Positions 38,157 to 50,789 are shown, counted from the first letter of the stretch. The stretch is 64,000 nucleotides of DNA from Pelagibacterales bacterium SAG-MED37 (GCA_014653605.1 JACWEG010000004.1:1-64000); one strand, 5' to 3'. Notes: generated by a model not told the origin, from the sequence alone. Numbers and translations: made by a program.

Positions 38157-40735
38157 TAGATTAAATTATCATCAATTTTAATTGCAGAAACAACTTTTTC
38201 ATCACCTGATAATTTAATAATTCTAACACCTTGCGTGTTTCTACCGGCTGATCTAATCTCTTTAACAGCAACCCTAATTACTCTACCCTTATTTGTTGAA
38301 ATTAATATTTCATCTCCTTCATATACTGGAAATGATGATGTTATATTTCCATTTCTTGGTGAATTTACAATTCCAATAATTCCTTTTCCACCCCGATTTG
38401 TTACACGATAATCAGTATGGGAAGTCTTTTTGCCATACCCATTTTCACTTATTGATAAAACAAATTTTTCTTTAGCTTTAATTTCTGATTTTTCATCTTT
38501 TGATATTTTACCATTTTTTTTGGTATTATCGTTATCAATAACAGAAAGAGATACAATCTCGTCATTTGTAGCCAACTCAATTCCTTTAATTCCTTTAGAT
38601 GAACGGCCTTTAAAAACTCTTAATTTCTTTGCTTCAAATCTTATACATTTACCAAATTTAGTGCTTAATATAATATCTTGATCATCCTGACATATTTTTA
38701 CACCTACAATTTTATCATTATTATCAAGTTTCATTGCAATTTTTCCTGAGGCATTAATTGAAGAAAAATCATCTAGGCTGTTTTTTCTAACTTTACCTTG
38801 AGCGGTTGCAAAAATTATTTGATAATTCTTAAGGTCTGTATCATTTTCTGGCATCGGCATGATTGAGCTTATAGATTGGTGATTTTTTAAAGGTAAAATA
38901 TTAAACAAAGATTTACCCTTTGAACTTGTTGACCCCTCAGGAATTTTCCATGCTTTGATTTTATAAACCAAACCCTCTGTAGAAAAAAATAAAACAGAAG
39001 TGTGAGTATTAACTGACAATGTTTGAATGACTGAGTCTTGATCCCTTGTGGTAATTCCAGATTTTCCCTTACCACCCCTTTTTTGTTGTTTAACACCATC
39101 TAAAGACCCTCTCTTTATATATCCTTGTAAAGTTACAGTTATTATTACTGACTGTTTTTGTATTGTTTCTTCAATGTCATAATTTAATACAGCGTCTATT
39201 ATTTTAGTTCTTCTTGGAATTGCAAATTTTTCTTTAATACTTTTAAGCTCTTCACTGATTACTTTTAAAAGTTCTTTTTTAGAGGATATAACTTTTTTAA
39301 ATTTAGTAATTAATTCAGCTAATTTTTTTATCTCAACTTCGATTTCGTTAGCTCCTAAGGCTGTTAATTTTTGTAATCTTAATTCTAGAATAGCTAATAC
39401 TTGAGGCTCTGTTAATGAGTAAAGATTTTTACTTTTTTTACCTTCCACTAAAGAAATTAATTTTTGTGTTTTATTGATTTTCCATTTTGTTTTTAGAATA
39501 GATTGTTTCGCGTCATCAGGGGTTTTTGATGAACGAATAATTTTAATAATCTTATCTAAATTTTCAACAGAAACAGATAAACCCAATAAAATATGAGCAC
39601 GATCTTCTGCTTTTTTTAAATCGAATTTAGTTTTTTTAATTACAACGTCCTCTCTAAAGGACAAGAAGCTAGATAAAAAATCTTTTAAATTACAAGTTTT
39701 TGGTTTTCCTTCAACTATAGCTAAGGTATTAAAACCAAAAGAACTTTCGATTTGGGTATTTTTGTAAAGTTGTCTTTTTATAGTTTCTGGCTCAACACCA
39801 TTTCTTAAATCTATCGCTACTCTAATACCCTCTCTATTAGACTCATCTCTAATATCTTTAATACCCTCAATTTTTTTTTCTCTTACTAATTGTGCAATTC
39901 TTTCATTTAAAACTGATTTGTTTACTTGATATGGAATAGATGTAATTACCAATCTATCTCTTCCATTTTTAAGAGACTCGGCTGAGACTTCACCTCTTAT
40001 TTTAAATGAACCTCTGCCATTGTTATATCCTTGTTTGATAATATCTTTGCCAATTATTACGCCACCTGTTGGAAAATCTGGTCCTGGTATATGTTTCATT
40101 AATTCTTTAATCTTAATATCTTTATTTTCAATCAAAGCTAATGTGCCATCAATAATTTCACCTAAATTATGCGGTGGAATACTCGTTGCCATTCCAACGG
40201 CTATACCACCTGCCCCATTTACCAATAAGTTTGGATATTGTGATGGGAGAACCGTAGGTTCCTTTTCAGTTTCATCATAATTACTTTTATATTCAACTGT
40301 ATTCTTCTCAATATCATCAATTAAATATTGAGAGACTTTCGAAAGCCTTGTTTCTGTATATCTCATTGCAGCTGCAGGATCTCCGTCGATAGAACCAAAG
40401 TTTCCTTGACCCTCAACTAAAGGTAAACTCATCGAAAAATCTTGTACCATTCTTACTAGGGCATCATATACAGACTGATCACCGTGAGGATGATATTTAC
40501 CAATTACATCACCTACTATTCTTGCAGATTTTCTAAATTGTTTAGACCAGTCATAACCACCTTTGTACATTGCGTACAAAATTCTTCTATGAACTGGCTT
40601 TAGGCCATCTCTAATATCAGGTAGCGCCCTACTAACTATTACACTCATTGCATAAGAAAGATAAGACGAACTCATCTCATCATGCATTGAGATTAACTTA
40701 ATATTTTTATCTTCGGGAACTTCTGTTTTTTGCAT
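38156..40735 (-). CDS. gyrA: DNA gyrase subunit A
   Basis: [46 protein letters not shown]. Confidence 0.98.
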   Translation of the reverse strand: MQKTEVPEDKNIKLISMHDEMSSSYLSYAMSVIVSRALPDIRDGLKPVHRRILYAMYKGGYDWSKQFRKSARIVGDVIGKYHPHGDQSVYDALVRMVQDFSMSLPLVEGQGNFGSIDGDPAAAMRYTETRLSKVSQYLIDDIEKNTVEYKSNYDETEKEPTVLPSQYPNLLVNGAGGIAVGMATSIPPHNLGEIIDGTLALIENKDIKIKELMKHIPGPDFPTGGVIIGKDIIKQGYNNGRGSFKIRGEVSAESLKNGRDRLVITSIPYQVNKSVLNERIAQLVREKKIEGIKDIRDESNREGIRVAIDLRNGVEPETIKRQLYKNTQIESSFGFNTLAIVEGKPKTCNLKDFLSSFLSFREDVVIKKTKFDLKKAEDRAHILLGLSVSVENLDKIIKIIRSSKTPDDAKQSILKTKWKINKTQKLISLVEGKKSKNLYSLTEPQVLAILELRLQKLTALGANEIEVEIKKLAELITKFKKVISSKKELLKVISEELKSIKEKFAIPRRTKIIDAVLNYDIEETIQKQSVIITVTLQGYIKRGSLDGVKQQKRGGKGKSGITTRDQDSVIQTLSVNTHTSVLFFSTEGLVYKIKAWKIPEGSTSSKGKSLFNILPLKNHQSISSIMPMPENDTDLKNYQIIFATAQGKVRKNSLDDFSSINASGKIAMKLDNNDKIVGVKICQDDQDIILSTKFGKCIRFEAKKLRVFKGRSSKGIKGIELATNDEIVSLSVIDNDNTKKNGKISKDEKSEIKAKEKFVLSISENGYGKKTSHTDYRVTNRGGKGIIGIVNSPRNGNITSSFPVYEGDEILISTNKGRVIRVAVKEIRSAGRNTQGVRIIKLSGDEKVVSAIKIDDNLI

Positions 40736-40740
40736 ATGAA

Positions 40741-41196
40741 TTAAAACGGAATTTCGTCATCCATATCATTAGATATTTGAGACATGTCATCATTGTTAGA
40801 TGTTGATGGAGTGTTATCATTAGCTATTCCACCACCAGAATTTCCACCACCCAACATTGTTAAAGATGAATTATAACCTTGAATAACAATTTCAGTTGAA
40901 TACTTATCTTGACCAGATTGCTCGTCTTTCCATTTTCTAGTTGTTAATTGACCTTCAACATAAATCTGAGCACCTTTTTTCAAATATTGTTGAACAACAT
41001 TTACTAGTCCTTCGTTAAATACAACTATACGGTGCCATTCAGTTTTCTCTTTTTTTTCACCTGAATTCTTATCTTTCCAAGATTGGCTAGTAGCTAAACT
41101 TAATCTAGCTACGCTTTTACCGTTAACCATTTGTTTAATTTCAGGGTCTGCGCCCAAACGACCAATTAAAAGTACTTTATTTAAACTTCCAGCCAT
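40741..41196 (-). CDS. ssb: Single-stranded DNA-binding protein
   Basis: [19 protein letters not shown]-terminal DMDDEIPF. Confidence 0.98.
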   Translation of the reverse strand: MAGSLNKVLLIGRLGADPEIKQMVNGKSVARLSLATSQSWKDKNSGEKKEKTEWHRIVVFNEGLVNVVQQYLKKGAQIYVEGQLTTRKWKDEQSGQDKYSTEIVIQGYNSSLTMLGGGNSGGGIANDNTPSTSNNDDMSQISNDMDDEIPF

Positions 41197-41286
41197 AATA
41201 TTTTAATATTTGTTAAATTAATTTATTTGAACTATATCACAATTTACTCTGAATATTAATTTTATTAAGTCAAAGCAACAAAAATT

Positions 41287-44142
41287 ATGATTAAAAAGAT
41301 AGTTATTAAGGGAGCTAAAGAACATAATTTGAAGAATATTTCTTTAGAAATACCTAAAGATAAATTTGTTGTAATTACTGGCTTATCTGGATCGGGAAAA
41401 TCATCATTAGCGTTTGATACAGTCTATGCTGAAGGACAAAGAAGATATGTTGAAAGTTTATCGGCATATGCGAGACAATTTTTGGACAAAATGAAAAAAC
41501 CTAATGTAGATTTGATTGAAGGATTAAGTCCAGCAATATCAATTGAGCAAAAAAATACCTCAAAAAATCCTAGGTCTACAGTTGCAACAGTGACTGAAAT
41601 TTATGATTATATGAGAGTACTGTATGCTAGAGCAGGAATACCTTTTTCACCATTTACTGGTAAACCTATTACATCACAAACTGTCACACAAATTGTTGAT
41701 AAAATTAAAGAACTCCCAAAAAAATCAACTATATATATTTATGCACCAGTCGTAAGAGGTCGTAAGGGAGAATATAGAAAAGAAATTTTAAATTACAAAA
41801 AAAGAGGGTTTAGAAAAATAAAAATAGATGATGTTTTATACGATATTGAAAAAGTCCCTGAATTAAATAAAAAAGTTAAACACGATATTTACATTCTTGT
41901 TGATAGAATAGTTCTAAATTCATCTCTAGGAAATAGACTGGCTGAAAGTATTGAGTCATCGATTAATATTGCTAATGGTTTAGTTTTTGTTGAATATGAG
42001 GATGAAACTTTACCTAAAAAATTTAGAAAATTAGAAAAATTAATATTCTCAACTAAATTTGCCTGTCCAGAAAGTGGCTTCACAATTGAAGAAATTGAAC
42101 CAAGACTTTTTTCTTTTAATAGTCCATTTGGTGCTTGCGAAGAATGTGAAGGAATAGGAATAAAATTAAATGTTGATCCCAATTTGGTTATACCAAATGA
42201 AAAAAAAAGTATCGCAGATGGAGCTATAGAGCCCTGGGCAAAAACTACAACATTATATTATGCACAAACACTCTCATCATTAGCAAAACATTATGGATTC
42301 TCATTAGAAGATAAATGGTCAAAACTTTCTAAAAAGATAAAAGATATAATACTTTATGGATCTGATGAAGAAGAAATAAAGTTCTCATATGATGATGGTT
42401 ATGAAAAATATTCTCATAAAAAGACATTTGAAGGAGTAATAAACAACCTAGAAAGAAGATATTTAGAAACAGATAGTGATTGGAAAAGAGAGGAAATTTC
42501 TCAATACCAATCTGATACAAAGTGTGAGAGATGTAATGGTCATAGACTAAAAGATGAAGCTCTTTGTGTTAAAATTGATGGATTACATATAAGTGAAGTG
42601 ACTGAAAAATCTATTTCTGATGCTGCTAAATGGTTTGAAAATCTTAAAAATACTCTTGATAAAAGACAAGTAAAAATTGCTGAACATATTTTAAAAGAGA
42701 TAAATGAAAGATTAAATTTTTTATTAAATGTTGGTCTTGACTATCTTACACTATCAAGAGAGTCTGGAACTTTATCGGGTGGTGAAGCACAAAGAATACG
42801 TTTGGCTTCACAAATAGGTTCTGGATTAACAGGTGTTTTATATGTACTTGATGAACCCTCTATTGGTCTTCATCAAAAAGATAATGTAAAATTAATTAAT
42901 GCGCTTAAAAGGTTGAGAGATTTAGGCAATACAGTAATTGTAGTAGAGCATGATACTGAAACAATGGAAAACGCAGATCATATAATTGATCTTGGTCCTG
43001 AAGCTGGTAATAATGGTGGTGAAATAGTTGCACAAGGTTCTTTTAAAGAAATTAGCCAAAATAAAAACAGTATAACAGGTAAATATCTTTCAAATAAATT
43101 AAAGATTAATGTTCCTCAAAAAAGAAGGTTGGCAAAAAATGGTAGATTTTTAGAAATTACGGGAGCTAGTGGTAACAACTTGGATAATGTGAATTTAAAG
43201 ATACCACTTGGCAGTTTAACTTGTGTAACTGGTGTATCTGGTAGTGGTAAATCTACTCTTGTGTTACAGACTTTATATAATGCGCTCAACTTAACTTTAA
43301 ATAATAATAAATCTAGAAAGATTCCGAAACCTTTTAAAGGTTTTAAAGGAACTGAATTAGTTGATAAAATTATTGACATCGATCAGTCACCTATTGGTCG
43401 AACACCCAGATCAAATCCAGCAACTTATACAGGTGCTTTTGGTCCAATTAGAGATTGGTTTACAGGATTACCAGAATCAAAAACAAGAGGTTATAAGCCA
43501 GGTCGATTTTCTTTTAATGTAAGGGGTGGAAGATGTGAGGCTTGTGAAGGTGATGGAGTAATTACTTATGAAATGCATTTTTTACCTGATGTTTATATAC
43601 AGTGTGATGAATGCAAAGGTACCCGATATAATAGAGAAACTTTAGAAATAAAATTTAAAGATAAAAGTATTGCTGATGTTTTGGATATGACTGTAGATGA
43701 GGGTTGTGAATATTTTGAAAACATATCTAATATCAAAACTAAACTGCTTACTTTAAAAAAAGTTGGTCTTGGTTATATAAAAATTGGACAACAAGCTACA
43801 ACATTATCAGGTGGTGAGGCTCAAAGAATAAAACTTGCCAAGGAATTATCTAAACGTTCGACAGGTAGAACTATGTATATTTTAGATGAACCAACTACAG
43901 GCCTACATCAGCATGATATTAAAAAATTGCTGGAAATTCTTCATACTTTTGTCTCACTAGGAAATACCGTGGTAGTCATAGAGCATAATTTAGATGTGAT
44001 TAAAACAGCAGATTATATAGTGGATATGGGCCCTGAGGGAGGAGTAAAAGGTGGAAAAATTATCGCAGAGGGTAAACCTGAGGAAATTTGTAAAATTACT
44101 AACAGTTATACAGGTAAATTTTTAAAACCACTTTTAAATTAG
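41287..44142 (+). CDS. uvrA: Excinuclease ABC subunit A
   Basis: [47 protein letters not shown] twice; zinc-finger Cys motifs. Confidence 0.98.
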   Translation: MIKKIVIKGAKEHNLKNISLEIPKDKFVVITGLSGSGKSSLAFDTVYAEGQRRYVESLSAYARQFLDKMKKPNVDLIEGLSPAISIEQKNTSKNPRSTVATVTEIYDYMRVLYARAGIPFSPFTGKPITSQTVTQIVDKIKELPKKSTIYIYAPVVRGRKGEYRKEILNYKKRGFRKIKIDDVLYDIEKVPELNKKVKHDIYILVDRIVLNSSLGNRLAESIESSINIANGLVFVEYEDETLPKKFRKLEKLIFSTKFACPESGFTIEEIEPRLFSFNSPFGACEECEGIGIKLNVDPNLVIPNEKKSIADGAIEPWAKTTTLYYAQTLSSLAKHYGFSLEDKWSKLSKKIKDIILYGSDEEEIKFSYDDGYEKYSHKKTFEGVINNLERRYLETDSDWKREEISQYQSDTKCERCNGHRLKDEALCVKIDGLHISEVTEKSISDAAKWFENLKNTLDKRQVKIAEHILKEINERLNFLLNVGLDYLTLSRESGTLSGGEAQRIRLASQIGSGLTGVLYVLDEPSIGLHQKDNVKLINALKRLRDLGNTVIVVEHDTETMENADHIIDLGPEAGNNGGEIVAQGSFKEISQNKNSITGKYLSNKLKINVPQKRRLAKNGRFLEITGASGNNLDNVNLKIPLGSLTCVTGVSGSGKSTLVLQTLYNALNLTLNNNKSRKIPKPFKGFKGTELVDKIIDIDQSPIGRTPRSNPATYTGAFGPIRDWFTGLPESKTRGYKPGRFSFNVRGGRCEACEGDGVITYEMHFLPDVYIQCDECKGTRYNRETLEIKFKDKSIADVLDMTVDEGCEYFENISNIKTKLLTLKKVGLGYIKIGQQATTLSGGEAQRIKLAKELSKRSTGRTMYILDEPTTGLHQHDIKKLLEILHTFVSLGNTVVVIEHNLDVIKTADYIVDMGPEGGVKGGKIIAEGKPEEICKITNSYTGKFLKPLLN

Positions 44143-44189
44143 ATAATAAATATTGTTATATCTAGATGAAATTAGTATATTAAAAAGTA

Positions 44190-44792
44190 ATGGGAAACTT
44201 ACTTTCATCACTTTCAAAAACAATACATGCATCTTTAGCGATTGCTATAATTTTATTTCTAGGATTATTTTATCAAAATGATGGGTTTAGCTTTGATAGA
44301 ATTTTTTGGAGTTGGGTTGCAAGATATGTTCATGTGATAGTTGGAATAATGTGGATAGGTTTGCTATGGTATTTCAATTTCGTCCAAATTCCGAATATGG
44401 GTAAAATTCCTGATGAACAAAAACCTGCAATTGGAAAAGTTATTGCACCTGCTGCATTATTTTATTTTAGGTGGGGGGCAGCACTTACTGTTTTATCTGG
44501 ATTAATTCTCGCTGGACTAAATGGATATTTACATGATTCAATGACACTTAGTATTGGTTCTGGAATACCAAAACATACGGCAATAGGTATTGGAATGTGG
44601 TTAGGTTTAATTATGGCTTTCAACGTATGGTTTGTTATTTGGCCTAATCAGAAAAGAGCTTTGGGTATTGTTGAGTGTGAACCAGAATTAAAAGCTAAAT
44701 CTGCAAGAACAGCAATGTTATTTTCAAGAACAAACACATTATTGTCCATACCAATGCTACTGACAATGGTTGCAGCTCAAAATTTATATTAA
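44190..44792 (+). CDS. PuuD/DUF989-like membrane protein (urate oxidase N-terminal membrane domain family)
   Basis: RYVHVIVGIMWIGLLWYFNFVQIP; RWGAALTVLSG; GMWLGLIMAFNVWFVIWPNQK. Confidence 0.75.
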   Translation: MGNLLSSLSKTIHASLAIAIILFLGLFYQNDGFSFDRIFWSWVARYVHVIVGIMWIGLLWYFNFVQIPNMGKIPDEQKPAIGKVIAPAALFYFRWGAALTVLSGLILAGLNGYLHDSMTLSIGSGIPKHTAIGIGMWLGLIMAFNVWFVIWPNQKRALGIVECEPELKAKSARTAMLFSRTNTLLSIPMLLTMVAAQNLY

Positions 44793-45676
44793 TTATTACC
44801 GTCTTCTTTTAAAACAGTTTTTTGAGAGACTCTAAGTCTAACTAGAACTGTATTAGCAATGTATATAGATGAATAAGTACCAAAAATTACACCAAATATC
44901 ATAGCTAGAGAAAAGCCTCTTAAAATTTCACCACCAAAGAAGAATATCGATAACAATGCTAACAAAGTTGTTATAGAAGTTATTAAAGTTCTCGATAAAG
45001 TTTCATTTATTGAAATATTTGTTAGTTCAAAAATTTTTATATCTGAATATTTTCTTAAATTTTCTCTAACTCTATCAAAAATTACGACAGTATCATTCAT
45101 TGAATAGCCCACAATTGTTAGTACAGCAGCAATAATTGATAAATTAATTTCTAGTCCAAGAAGAGAGAATAAACCTAATGTTACTATAACATCATGAAAT
45201 AAAGCTAATATAGCTCCAAGACTAAATTGCCATTCAAATCTAATCCAAATATAGATAAGCATTAAAATCAAAGCAACTGATATTGCTATAATTCCAGACT
45301 TTAATAGTTCTGCACTTACTTTTGGTCCTACGTTTTCAACTCTTCTAAAATTAAAATTATTTCCAAAAGACTTATCAAGGTTTGTTTTAATTTCTTCTAT
45401 TACATTTTTATTATCATTATTTTCAAACTTAATTAAAAAATCAGTTTCATTTCCAAATTTTTTAACCGAAACATCACCTAAGTTCATTTGATTAAGATTA
45501 TCTCTTAAAGAAGATACATTAATTTTAGACTCTGACGCCCTAAGTTCAATCAGTGTTCCACCTTTAAAATCTATACCAAAATTTAAACCCTTGAACGTCA
45601 ATAATAATAATGAGACTACAACGAGCGAAACTGAAAGAATGTTAAATCTATTATAATATTTGTTAAATGCTATCAT
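44789..45676 (-). CDS. secF: Protein translocase subunit SecF
   Basis: FGIDFKGGTLIEL; VGYSMNDTVVIFDRVREN. Confidence 0.96.
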   Translation of the reverse strand: MIAFNKYYNRFNILSVSLVVVSLLLLTFKGLNFGIDFKGGTLIELRASESKINVSSLRDNLNQMNLGDVSVKKFGNETDFLIKFENNDNKNVIEEIKTNLDKSFGNNFNFRRVENVGPKVSAELLKSGIIAISVALILMLIYIWIRFEWQFSLGAILALFHDVIVTLGLFSLLGLEINLSIIAAVLTIVGYSMNDTVVIFDRVRENLRKYSDIKIFELTNISINETLSRTLITSITTLLALLSIFFFGGEILRGFSLAMIFGVIFGTYSSIYIANTVLVRLRVSQKTVLKEDGNN

Positions 45677-47230
45677 CTAAATTAATCCTTCTTTTTGCTT
45701 GTTTTTGGCTACATACAAAACAGTCAATAATCTAGCTATGAAATAAACTGAAAAAAGTGTAGTAAATATTCCAACTCCTAGAGTTAAAGAAAAGCCTTTG
45801 ATAGGACCAGATCCCATGAAAAATAATATAATTGCAGCAATTAATGTTGTTATATTTGCATCAAGAATAGCTGTTCTTGACTTAGTATAGCCACTATCAA
45901 AAGCAATTAAGTTATTTTTTTCGTCTTTTAATTCTTCTTTAATTCTCTCAAATATCAAAACATTAGCATCGACAGCCATACCCACAGTTAAAATTATACC
46001 AGCAATTCCAGGTAAGGTCAGAGTTGCTTCAAATATTGTTAAAACACCTATTAAAAGAAATAAATTTATAATTAATGCTATATTTGTAATGAGACCAAAT
46101 ATTTTATATTTAATAAAAATAAATAGAATAACTAAAGCAAACCCAATAGCCAAAGCAATCATTCCAGCATTAATAGAGTCTTGTCCAAGATCTGGACCAA
46201 CAGTTCTTTCCTCGATAATATTTAATGGCGCAGGCAATGCTCCTGATCTAAGTAGTAAGGCAAGATCAGTGGCAGATTGAAATGTAAAACCTCCACTTAT
46301 TTGACCAGATCCACTTGCAATGGTATCTCTTATTACTGGTGCACTTATAATCTTCCCATCAAGAACTATTGCTAATTGTTTTCCAATACCTGTTGAAGTA
46401 GCTTTACCAAATCTTTTTGCCCCTACTCTATCTAAGGTAAATGAAACAACAGTTTCATTTGTTTCATTATTCATTCTTGGTTGAGCATCTAAAAGATTAT
46501 CTCCACTTAAAATTATTCTTTTACTAACGACTGATTCTTCTGTGCTATCTTCATATTTTAATTTTTCTGTACCAAAGGAATCTTCTGTGTTTGAGGCTAC
46601 AAATCTAAATGTTAAATTTGCAGTTTTTCCAAGTAATGATTTAATTCGCATTGGGTCATCTAATCCTGGTAGTTCCACTAAAATTCTATCATTACCTCTT
46701 TTAAGAATATTTGGTTCATTTGTACCTATCTCATCAATTCTTCTTCTTACTATCTCTAAAGCTTGATCTTGAGATGATGTTTTAAGTTCAACCAAACCTT
46801 GTTTTGAATAATTAACAATTAAAAGATCGTTTTTTTCTTCAATATTTAATTGATGAGATTTAAATCTTGGATAATAAGGATTTAGATTACTTTCTTCATC
46901 ATTAAATTCATCTAATACTGTTTGTTTAAATTGATTATCCACAGTAAATGAAAGTTCTTTATTTGAAATCTTAAGATTATTTATTCTTATATTTTTTTCT
47001 TTAAAATAATTTTTAATAGTGATTGTCAGATTCTGGAGTTTTTGTTCTACTACAGGGCTGTTGTCAATTTCTAGTAAAAGATACGAACCACCTTGTAAAT
47101 CCAACCCAAGATTTATTTTTTTGTTTAATAAATCATTGCTAAATTTAAAAAGATTTGATGAAGCTATTAATATAAAGATTAAAGAAATTAATGTAACAAA
47201 AATAATTCTTAATTTTGAAAAGTATAACAC
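45677..47230 (-). CDS. secD: Protein translocase subunit SecD
   Basis: LGLDLQGGSYLLLEID; GMAVDANVLIFERIKEEL. Confidence 0.97.
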   Translation of the reverse strand: MLYFSKLRIIFVTLISLIFILIASSNLFKFSNDLLNKKINLGLDLQGGSYLLLEIDNSPVVEQKLQNLTITIKNYFKEKNIRINNLKISNKELSFTVDNQFKQTVLDEFNDEESNLNPYYPRFKSHQLNIEEKNDLLIVNYSKQGLVELKTSSQDQALEIVRRRIDEIGTNEPNILKRGNDRILVELPGLDDPMRIKSLLGKTANLTFRFVASNTEDSFGTEKLKYEDSTEESVVSKRIILSGDNLLDAQPRMNNETNETVVSFTLDRVGAKRFGKATSTGIGKQLAIVLDGKIISAPVIRDTIASGSGQISGGFTFQSATDLALLLRSGALPAPLNIIEERTVGPDLGQDSINAGMIALAIGFALVILFIFIKYKIFGLITNIALIINLFLLIGVLTIFEATLTLPGIAGIILTVGMAVDANVLIFERIKEELKDEKNNLIAFDSGYTKSRTAILDANITTLIAAIILFFMGSGPIKGFSLTLGVGIFTTLFSVYFIARLLTVLYVAKNKQKEGLI

Positions 47231-47246
47231 TTTAATTTAACGAGAT

Positions 47247-47534
47247 TTATTTCTTAATTTCTTGGCCGTTCATTAAGCTTTGAACCCCTGTGCCTCTTAT
47301 CACTTCGACAGTAACATTGTCTGCAATCTCTACTTCAATTTTATCATTATCGATAACTCTTGATATAGTTCCAGTAATGCCACCTGAGGTTACAATCTTA
47401 TCTCCTTTTTTTAAGCCTTCAACCATAGCTTTATGTTCTTTAACTTTTTTTTGTTGAGGTCTTATTAAGAAAAAATAAAAGATAACAAAAATTAGTATTA
47501 ACGGTATAAACTGGCCTATTCCTGAACTTTCCAT
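47247..47534 (-). CDS. yajC: Preprotein translocase subunit YajC
   Basis: FYFFLIRPQQKKVKEHKAMVEGLKKGDKIVTSGG. Confidence 0.96.
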   Translation of the reverse strand: MESSGIGQFIPLILIFVIFYFFLIRPQQKKVKEHKAMVEGLKKGDKIVTSGGITGTISRVIDNDKIEVEIADNVTVEVIRGTGVQSLMNGQEIKK

Positions 47535-47588
47535 AAAACTCCTTGATTAAAAGTGAATATTTATACTATCTGTGGGGTTAAAACAACT

Positions 47589-48848
47589 TTAATTGATCGA
47601 AATTTTTTCCAAATTGTTCATATAAGGTTTAAGAACTTTTGGAATAGTTATTGAGCCATCTTTTTGCTGATAATTTTCTAAGATAGCAATAAGAGTTCTT
47701 CCTATTGCCAATCCACTCCCATTTAAAGTGCCTGCATAAAGGGTATCTTTATTAGAGTCTTTGTATCTAGTTTTCATTCTGACCGCTTGAAAAGTAGAAC
47801 ATGATGAGCAAGAAGAAATTTCTCTGTATTTATTTTCTGAAGGCAGCCAAACTTCAATATCATAGGTTTTTTCAGCACTAAATCCCATGTCACCACTACA
47901 CAGAATAACTTTTCTATAAGGTAATTCTAAAAGATCTAATATACCCGTAGCGCAATTCGTCATTCTTTCTAATTCTTCAAGACATTTATTTTGTTCTACA
48001 ACACTAACCATTTCAACTTTATAAAATTGGTGCTGTCTAATCATTCCTTTAGTATCTTTGCCATAACTACCAGCTTCTTTTCTAAAACAAGGAGTTGAGG
48101 CAACAAATCTCATGGGTAAAGATTTAATATCTAGAATTTTGTCTTTAACAATATTAGTCAAAATTACTTCTGCTGTAGGTATTAGAAATTTTCTTTCAGC
48201 ATCTTTATCTAATTTAACTTCAAATTGATCATTTTCAAATTTAGGCAATTGACCAGTACCAAACATAGTATTTTCTGAAGCAAGTAAAGGTGGTGAAATT
48301 TCTTCATAACCATTTTCTTGTATATGAATATCCAACATAAAATTTGATAAAGCTCTTTCTAATAGCGCCAATTTACTTTTAACAAAAACAAATCGCGACC
48401 CTGTAGTTTTTGTTGCAAGATCGAAATCTAACATGCCCAATTCTTCACCTAACTCATAATGTGATTTAGGTTTAAAATCAAAATTAGGAATTTTTCCAAA
48501 TTTACCAATTTCAACATTGTCATTCTCATTTTTTCCACTTGGAACATCAGGATGTGGAAGATTTGGTATATTGGATAAAATTTTTTCAAGTTCGGATTTA
48601 AGTACATTTTGTTTTTTAGAAATTTCCTCTAAAGAAACTGAAAGTTCTTTAGATTTTGCAAATAAAGATTTATCTTTAGATTTTGAAATATCTTTTTTCT
48701 CTTTCTCTAAATTCTCTTTCTTTTGAATAAATTCTCTATTTTGTATATCTAATTTTTTTAATTGAGAAAAATTAATGTCGATTGTTCTTTTTTTTAATTC
48801 TTTTTCAAAAGCATCAAAATTTTTTCGAATTTCTTTTAAATTATGCAT
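47589..48848 (-). CDS. serS: Seryl-tRNA synthetase
   Basis: TPCFRKEAGSYGKDTKGMIRQHQF; NGSGLAIGRTLIAILENYQ. Confidence 0.97.
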   Translation of the reverse strand: MHNLKEIRKNFDAFEKELKKRTIDINFSQLKKLDIQNREFIQKKENLEKEKKDISKSKDKSLFAKSKELSVSLEEISKKQNVLKSELEKILSNIPNLPHPDVPSGKNENDNVEIGKFGKIPNFDFKPKSHYELGEELGMLDFDLATKTTGSRFVFVKSKLALLERALSNFMLDIHIQENGYEEISPPLLASENTMFGTGQLPKFENDQFEVKLDKDAERKFLIPTAEVILTNIVKDKILDIKSLPMRFVASTPCFRKEAGSYGKDTKGMIRQHQFYKVEMVSVVEQNKCLEELERMTNCATGILDLLELPYRKVILCSGDMGFSAEKTYDIEVWLPSENKYREISSCSSCSTFQAVRMKTRYKDSNKDTLYAGTLNGSGLAIGRTLIAILENYQQKDGSITIPKVLKPYMNNLEKISIN

Positions 48849-49611
48849 CAGAATCTTTTAATTTTTTACTTTCAATAAATTTTACTGAAAATATTGATAA
48901 TTCATATAAAATTAATAAAGGAATAGCTAAACCAATTTGCGTTATAGGATCAGGTGGAGTCAACAATGCAGCAGCTGCAAATATGATGACTACGACATAT
49001 TTCCTTCTTTTTTTTAAAAAATCAGAATCAACTACTCCTACTCTTGCTAGCAAACTAAGGACAACAGGTAATTGAAAACTTATTCCAAAAGCAAAGATGA
49101 GTTTCATTACAAGAGATAAATATTCATTCACTTTAGCTTCCAGCTGAATTGGTAAGTTTGTTGACAATCCTGTGCTTTCAAATGATAAAAAGAATTTTAT
49201 CGCTAAAGGCATAATCAAATAGTAGACCAACATGCCACCTAAAAAGAATAAAATCGGTGTTAAGACTAAATAGGGTATAATTGCAATCTTTTCATGTTTA
49301 TAAAGGCCTGGTGCAATAAATTTCCAAATTTGCATTAAAATAAAAGGACAAGTAACAAAAAAAGCTGTGAAAAAAGAAACTTTTAAATACGTTAAAAAAG
49401 TTTCTTGTAAAGCAGTAAAAATGAGTCGTCTATCAGACCCATCATCTTTAACGGCTTTTGCAAATGGTTCAACTAAAAAACCATATAAGTGTTCTGCAAA
49501 AAAATAACAGGCTATAAAAAAAACTATCAGAAAAATAAAACTATTAATTAATCTTTTTCTTAATTCTGCTAAATGACTTACGAAGCCACTTTCGTTTTCA
49601 TCATGACTCAT
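48841..49611 (-). CDS. tatC: Sec-independent translocase TatC
   Basis: SHLAELRKRLINS; ARVGVVDSDFLKKRRKY; LTPPDPITQ. Confidence 0.97.
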   Translation of the reverse strand: MSHDENESGFVSHLAELRKRLINSFIFLIVFFIACYFFAEHLYGFLVEPFAKAVKDDGSDRRLIFTALQETFLTYLKVSFFTAFFVTCPFILMQIWKFIAPGLYKHEKIAIIPYLVLTPILFFLGGMLVYYLIMPLAIKFFLSFESTGLSTNLPIQLEAKVNEYLSLVMKLIFAFGISFQLPVVLSLLARVGVVDSDFLKKRRKYVVVIIFAAAALLTPPDPITQIGLAIPLLILYELSIFSVKFIESKKLKDSDA

Positions 49612-49813
49612 CTTTTTTATCTACTTCTTTTTCTTTTGGATTATCTTCAATATCAATATTTGAAATTTCGCTTTGCACGTTATTTATATATTTTTTTGCA
49701 GTACCAATCCAAGATCCAGCTTTCTTTAACATGATAGGAAAATCTTTAGGTCCAAGAACAATTATAGCAATAGCAACAACAATTAAGATCTCAAACCAAC
49801 CAATAGTAGGCAT
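49601..49813 (-). CDS. tatB: Sec-independent translocase TatB
   Basis: GWFEILIVVAIAIIVLGPKDFPIMLKKAG. Confidence 0.9.
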   Translation of the reverse strand: MPTIGWFEILIVVAIAIIVLGPKDFPIMLKKAGSWIGTAKKYINNVQSEISNIDIEDNPKEKEVDKKDES

Positions 49814-49818
49814 GTGAT

Positions 49819-50019
49819 TTATTCTTTATTCTTTGTATCTTGATTTTCGTCGGAAATATTTTTAGGCTCATTGTCATCAGTAACATCTGATGCCATACCT
49901 TTTTTAAAACTTTTAATTCCTTTAGCAACATCACCCATAAGGCTAGATATTTTTCCTCTACCAAATAATAATACCACAAGTATTACAACGATAGCTATTT
50001 GCCAAATTCCAATGCTCAT
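49819..50019 (-). CDS. tatA: Sec-independent translocase TatA
   Basis: [39 protein letters not shown]. Confidence 0.95.
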   Translation of the reverse strand: MSIGIWQIAIVVILVVLLFGRGKISSLMGDVAKGIKSFKKGMASDVTDDNEPKNISDENQDTKNKE

Positions 50020-50087
50020 ACAAATCTTATATCCTTTTTATTTATATATTTAAAGTGTCTTTTTTTTGGATAAATTAAAATTAAAGA

Positions 50088-50789
50088 CTAGTTCTTTTCA
50101 TCTGAATCAAGAGTGCCACTGAGCATTTCATCAATATTTGAGTAAATGTCCTCTTTTTTATCGTCCTGTTTTTCTTTGTAAAATTTTCCAGTACCAAAAA
50201 TTGCATTATCTATATTAGTACTGTCAATTAAGCCTGCTGCTCCTAATTCATCAACAGTTGGTAAATCAGAAAGCTTTTGAAGATTAAAATGACTCAAGAA
50301 ATCATCTGTTGTTATATATTGTATTGGTTTACCTGGTACATCTTTTCTACCACCTGGCTTAACCCAGTTTAATTCCATCAAAATTTCTAGTGTGTTAGTC
50401 CCAAAAGCTACACCTCTTATTTCTTCAATTTCTGCTCTAGTAACAGGTTGGTGATAAACAATGATTGCAAGTGTTTCTATGGCGGCTCTTGATAATTTTT
50501 TTTCAACAGTTTTCTCTTGTACCATTAAATTTGATAAATTTGGTGATGTTCTAAAGGACCATTTTTTTGATATACAAACTAGGTTTATTCCACGATCTGA
50601 ATATTCATTCTGAATTTTTAACAATATCTTTTCTACATCAGCCTTTTTTGAAATTTTACTTTCAATAGTTTCAATATTTAAAGGTTCTGCAGCAGCAAAA
50701 ACTATAGCTTCAATTTCTTTTTCAATAGAAGTTAATTTTGAGGGAAAATTAATAATATTATCTTTTTTTTTTGTTTTTTTTTTAATCAT
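50088..50789 (-). CDS. scpB: Segregation and condensation protein B
   Basis: EKEIEAIVFAAAEPL; AAIETLAIIVYHQPVTRAEIEEIRGV. Confidence 0.96.
   Translation of the reverse strand: MIKKKTKKKDNIINFPSKLTSIEKEIEAIVFAAAEPLNIETIESKISKKADVEKILLKIQNEYSDRGINLVCISKKWSFRTSPNLSNLMVQEKTVEKKLSRAAIETLAIIVYHQPVTRAEIEEIRGVAFGTNTLEILMELNWVKPGGRKDVPGKPIQYITTDDFLSHFNLQKLSDLPTVDELGAAGLIDSTNIDNAIFGTGKFYKEKQDDKKEDIYSNIDEMLSGTLDSDEKN

Noticed and set aside
38430-40280. ORFs on both strands within gyrA (83, 70, 86 aa)
   Set aside because: Alternative-frame artefacts in a long conserved gene.
41197-41286. Searched the ssb/uvrA divergent region for an alphaproteobacterial LexA box (GTTC-N7-GTTC / GAAC-N7-GAAC)
   Set aside because: Only a single GAAC half-site seen.
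41889-43379. Minus-strand ORFs within uvrA
   Set aside because: Shadow ORFs; uvrA intact on the plus strand.
49791-49979. 62-aa ORF overlapping tatA/tatB
   Set aside because: Alternate frame of tatA, which itself gives a clear TatA protein.
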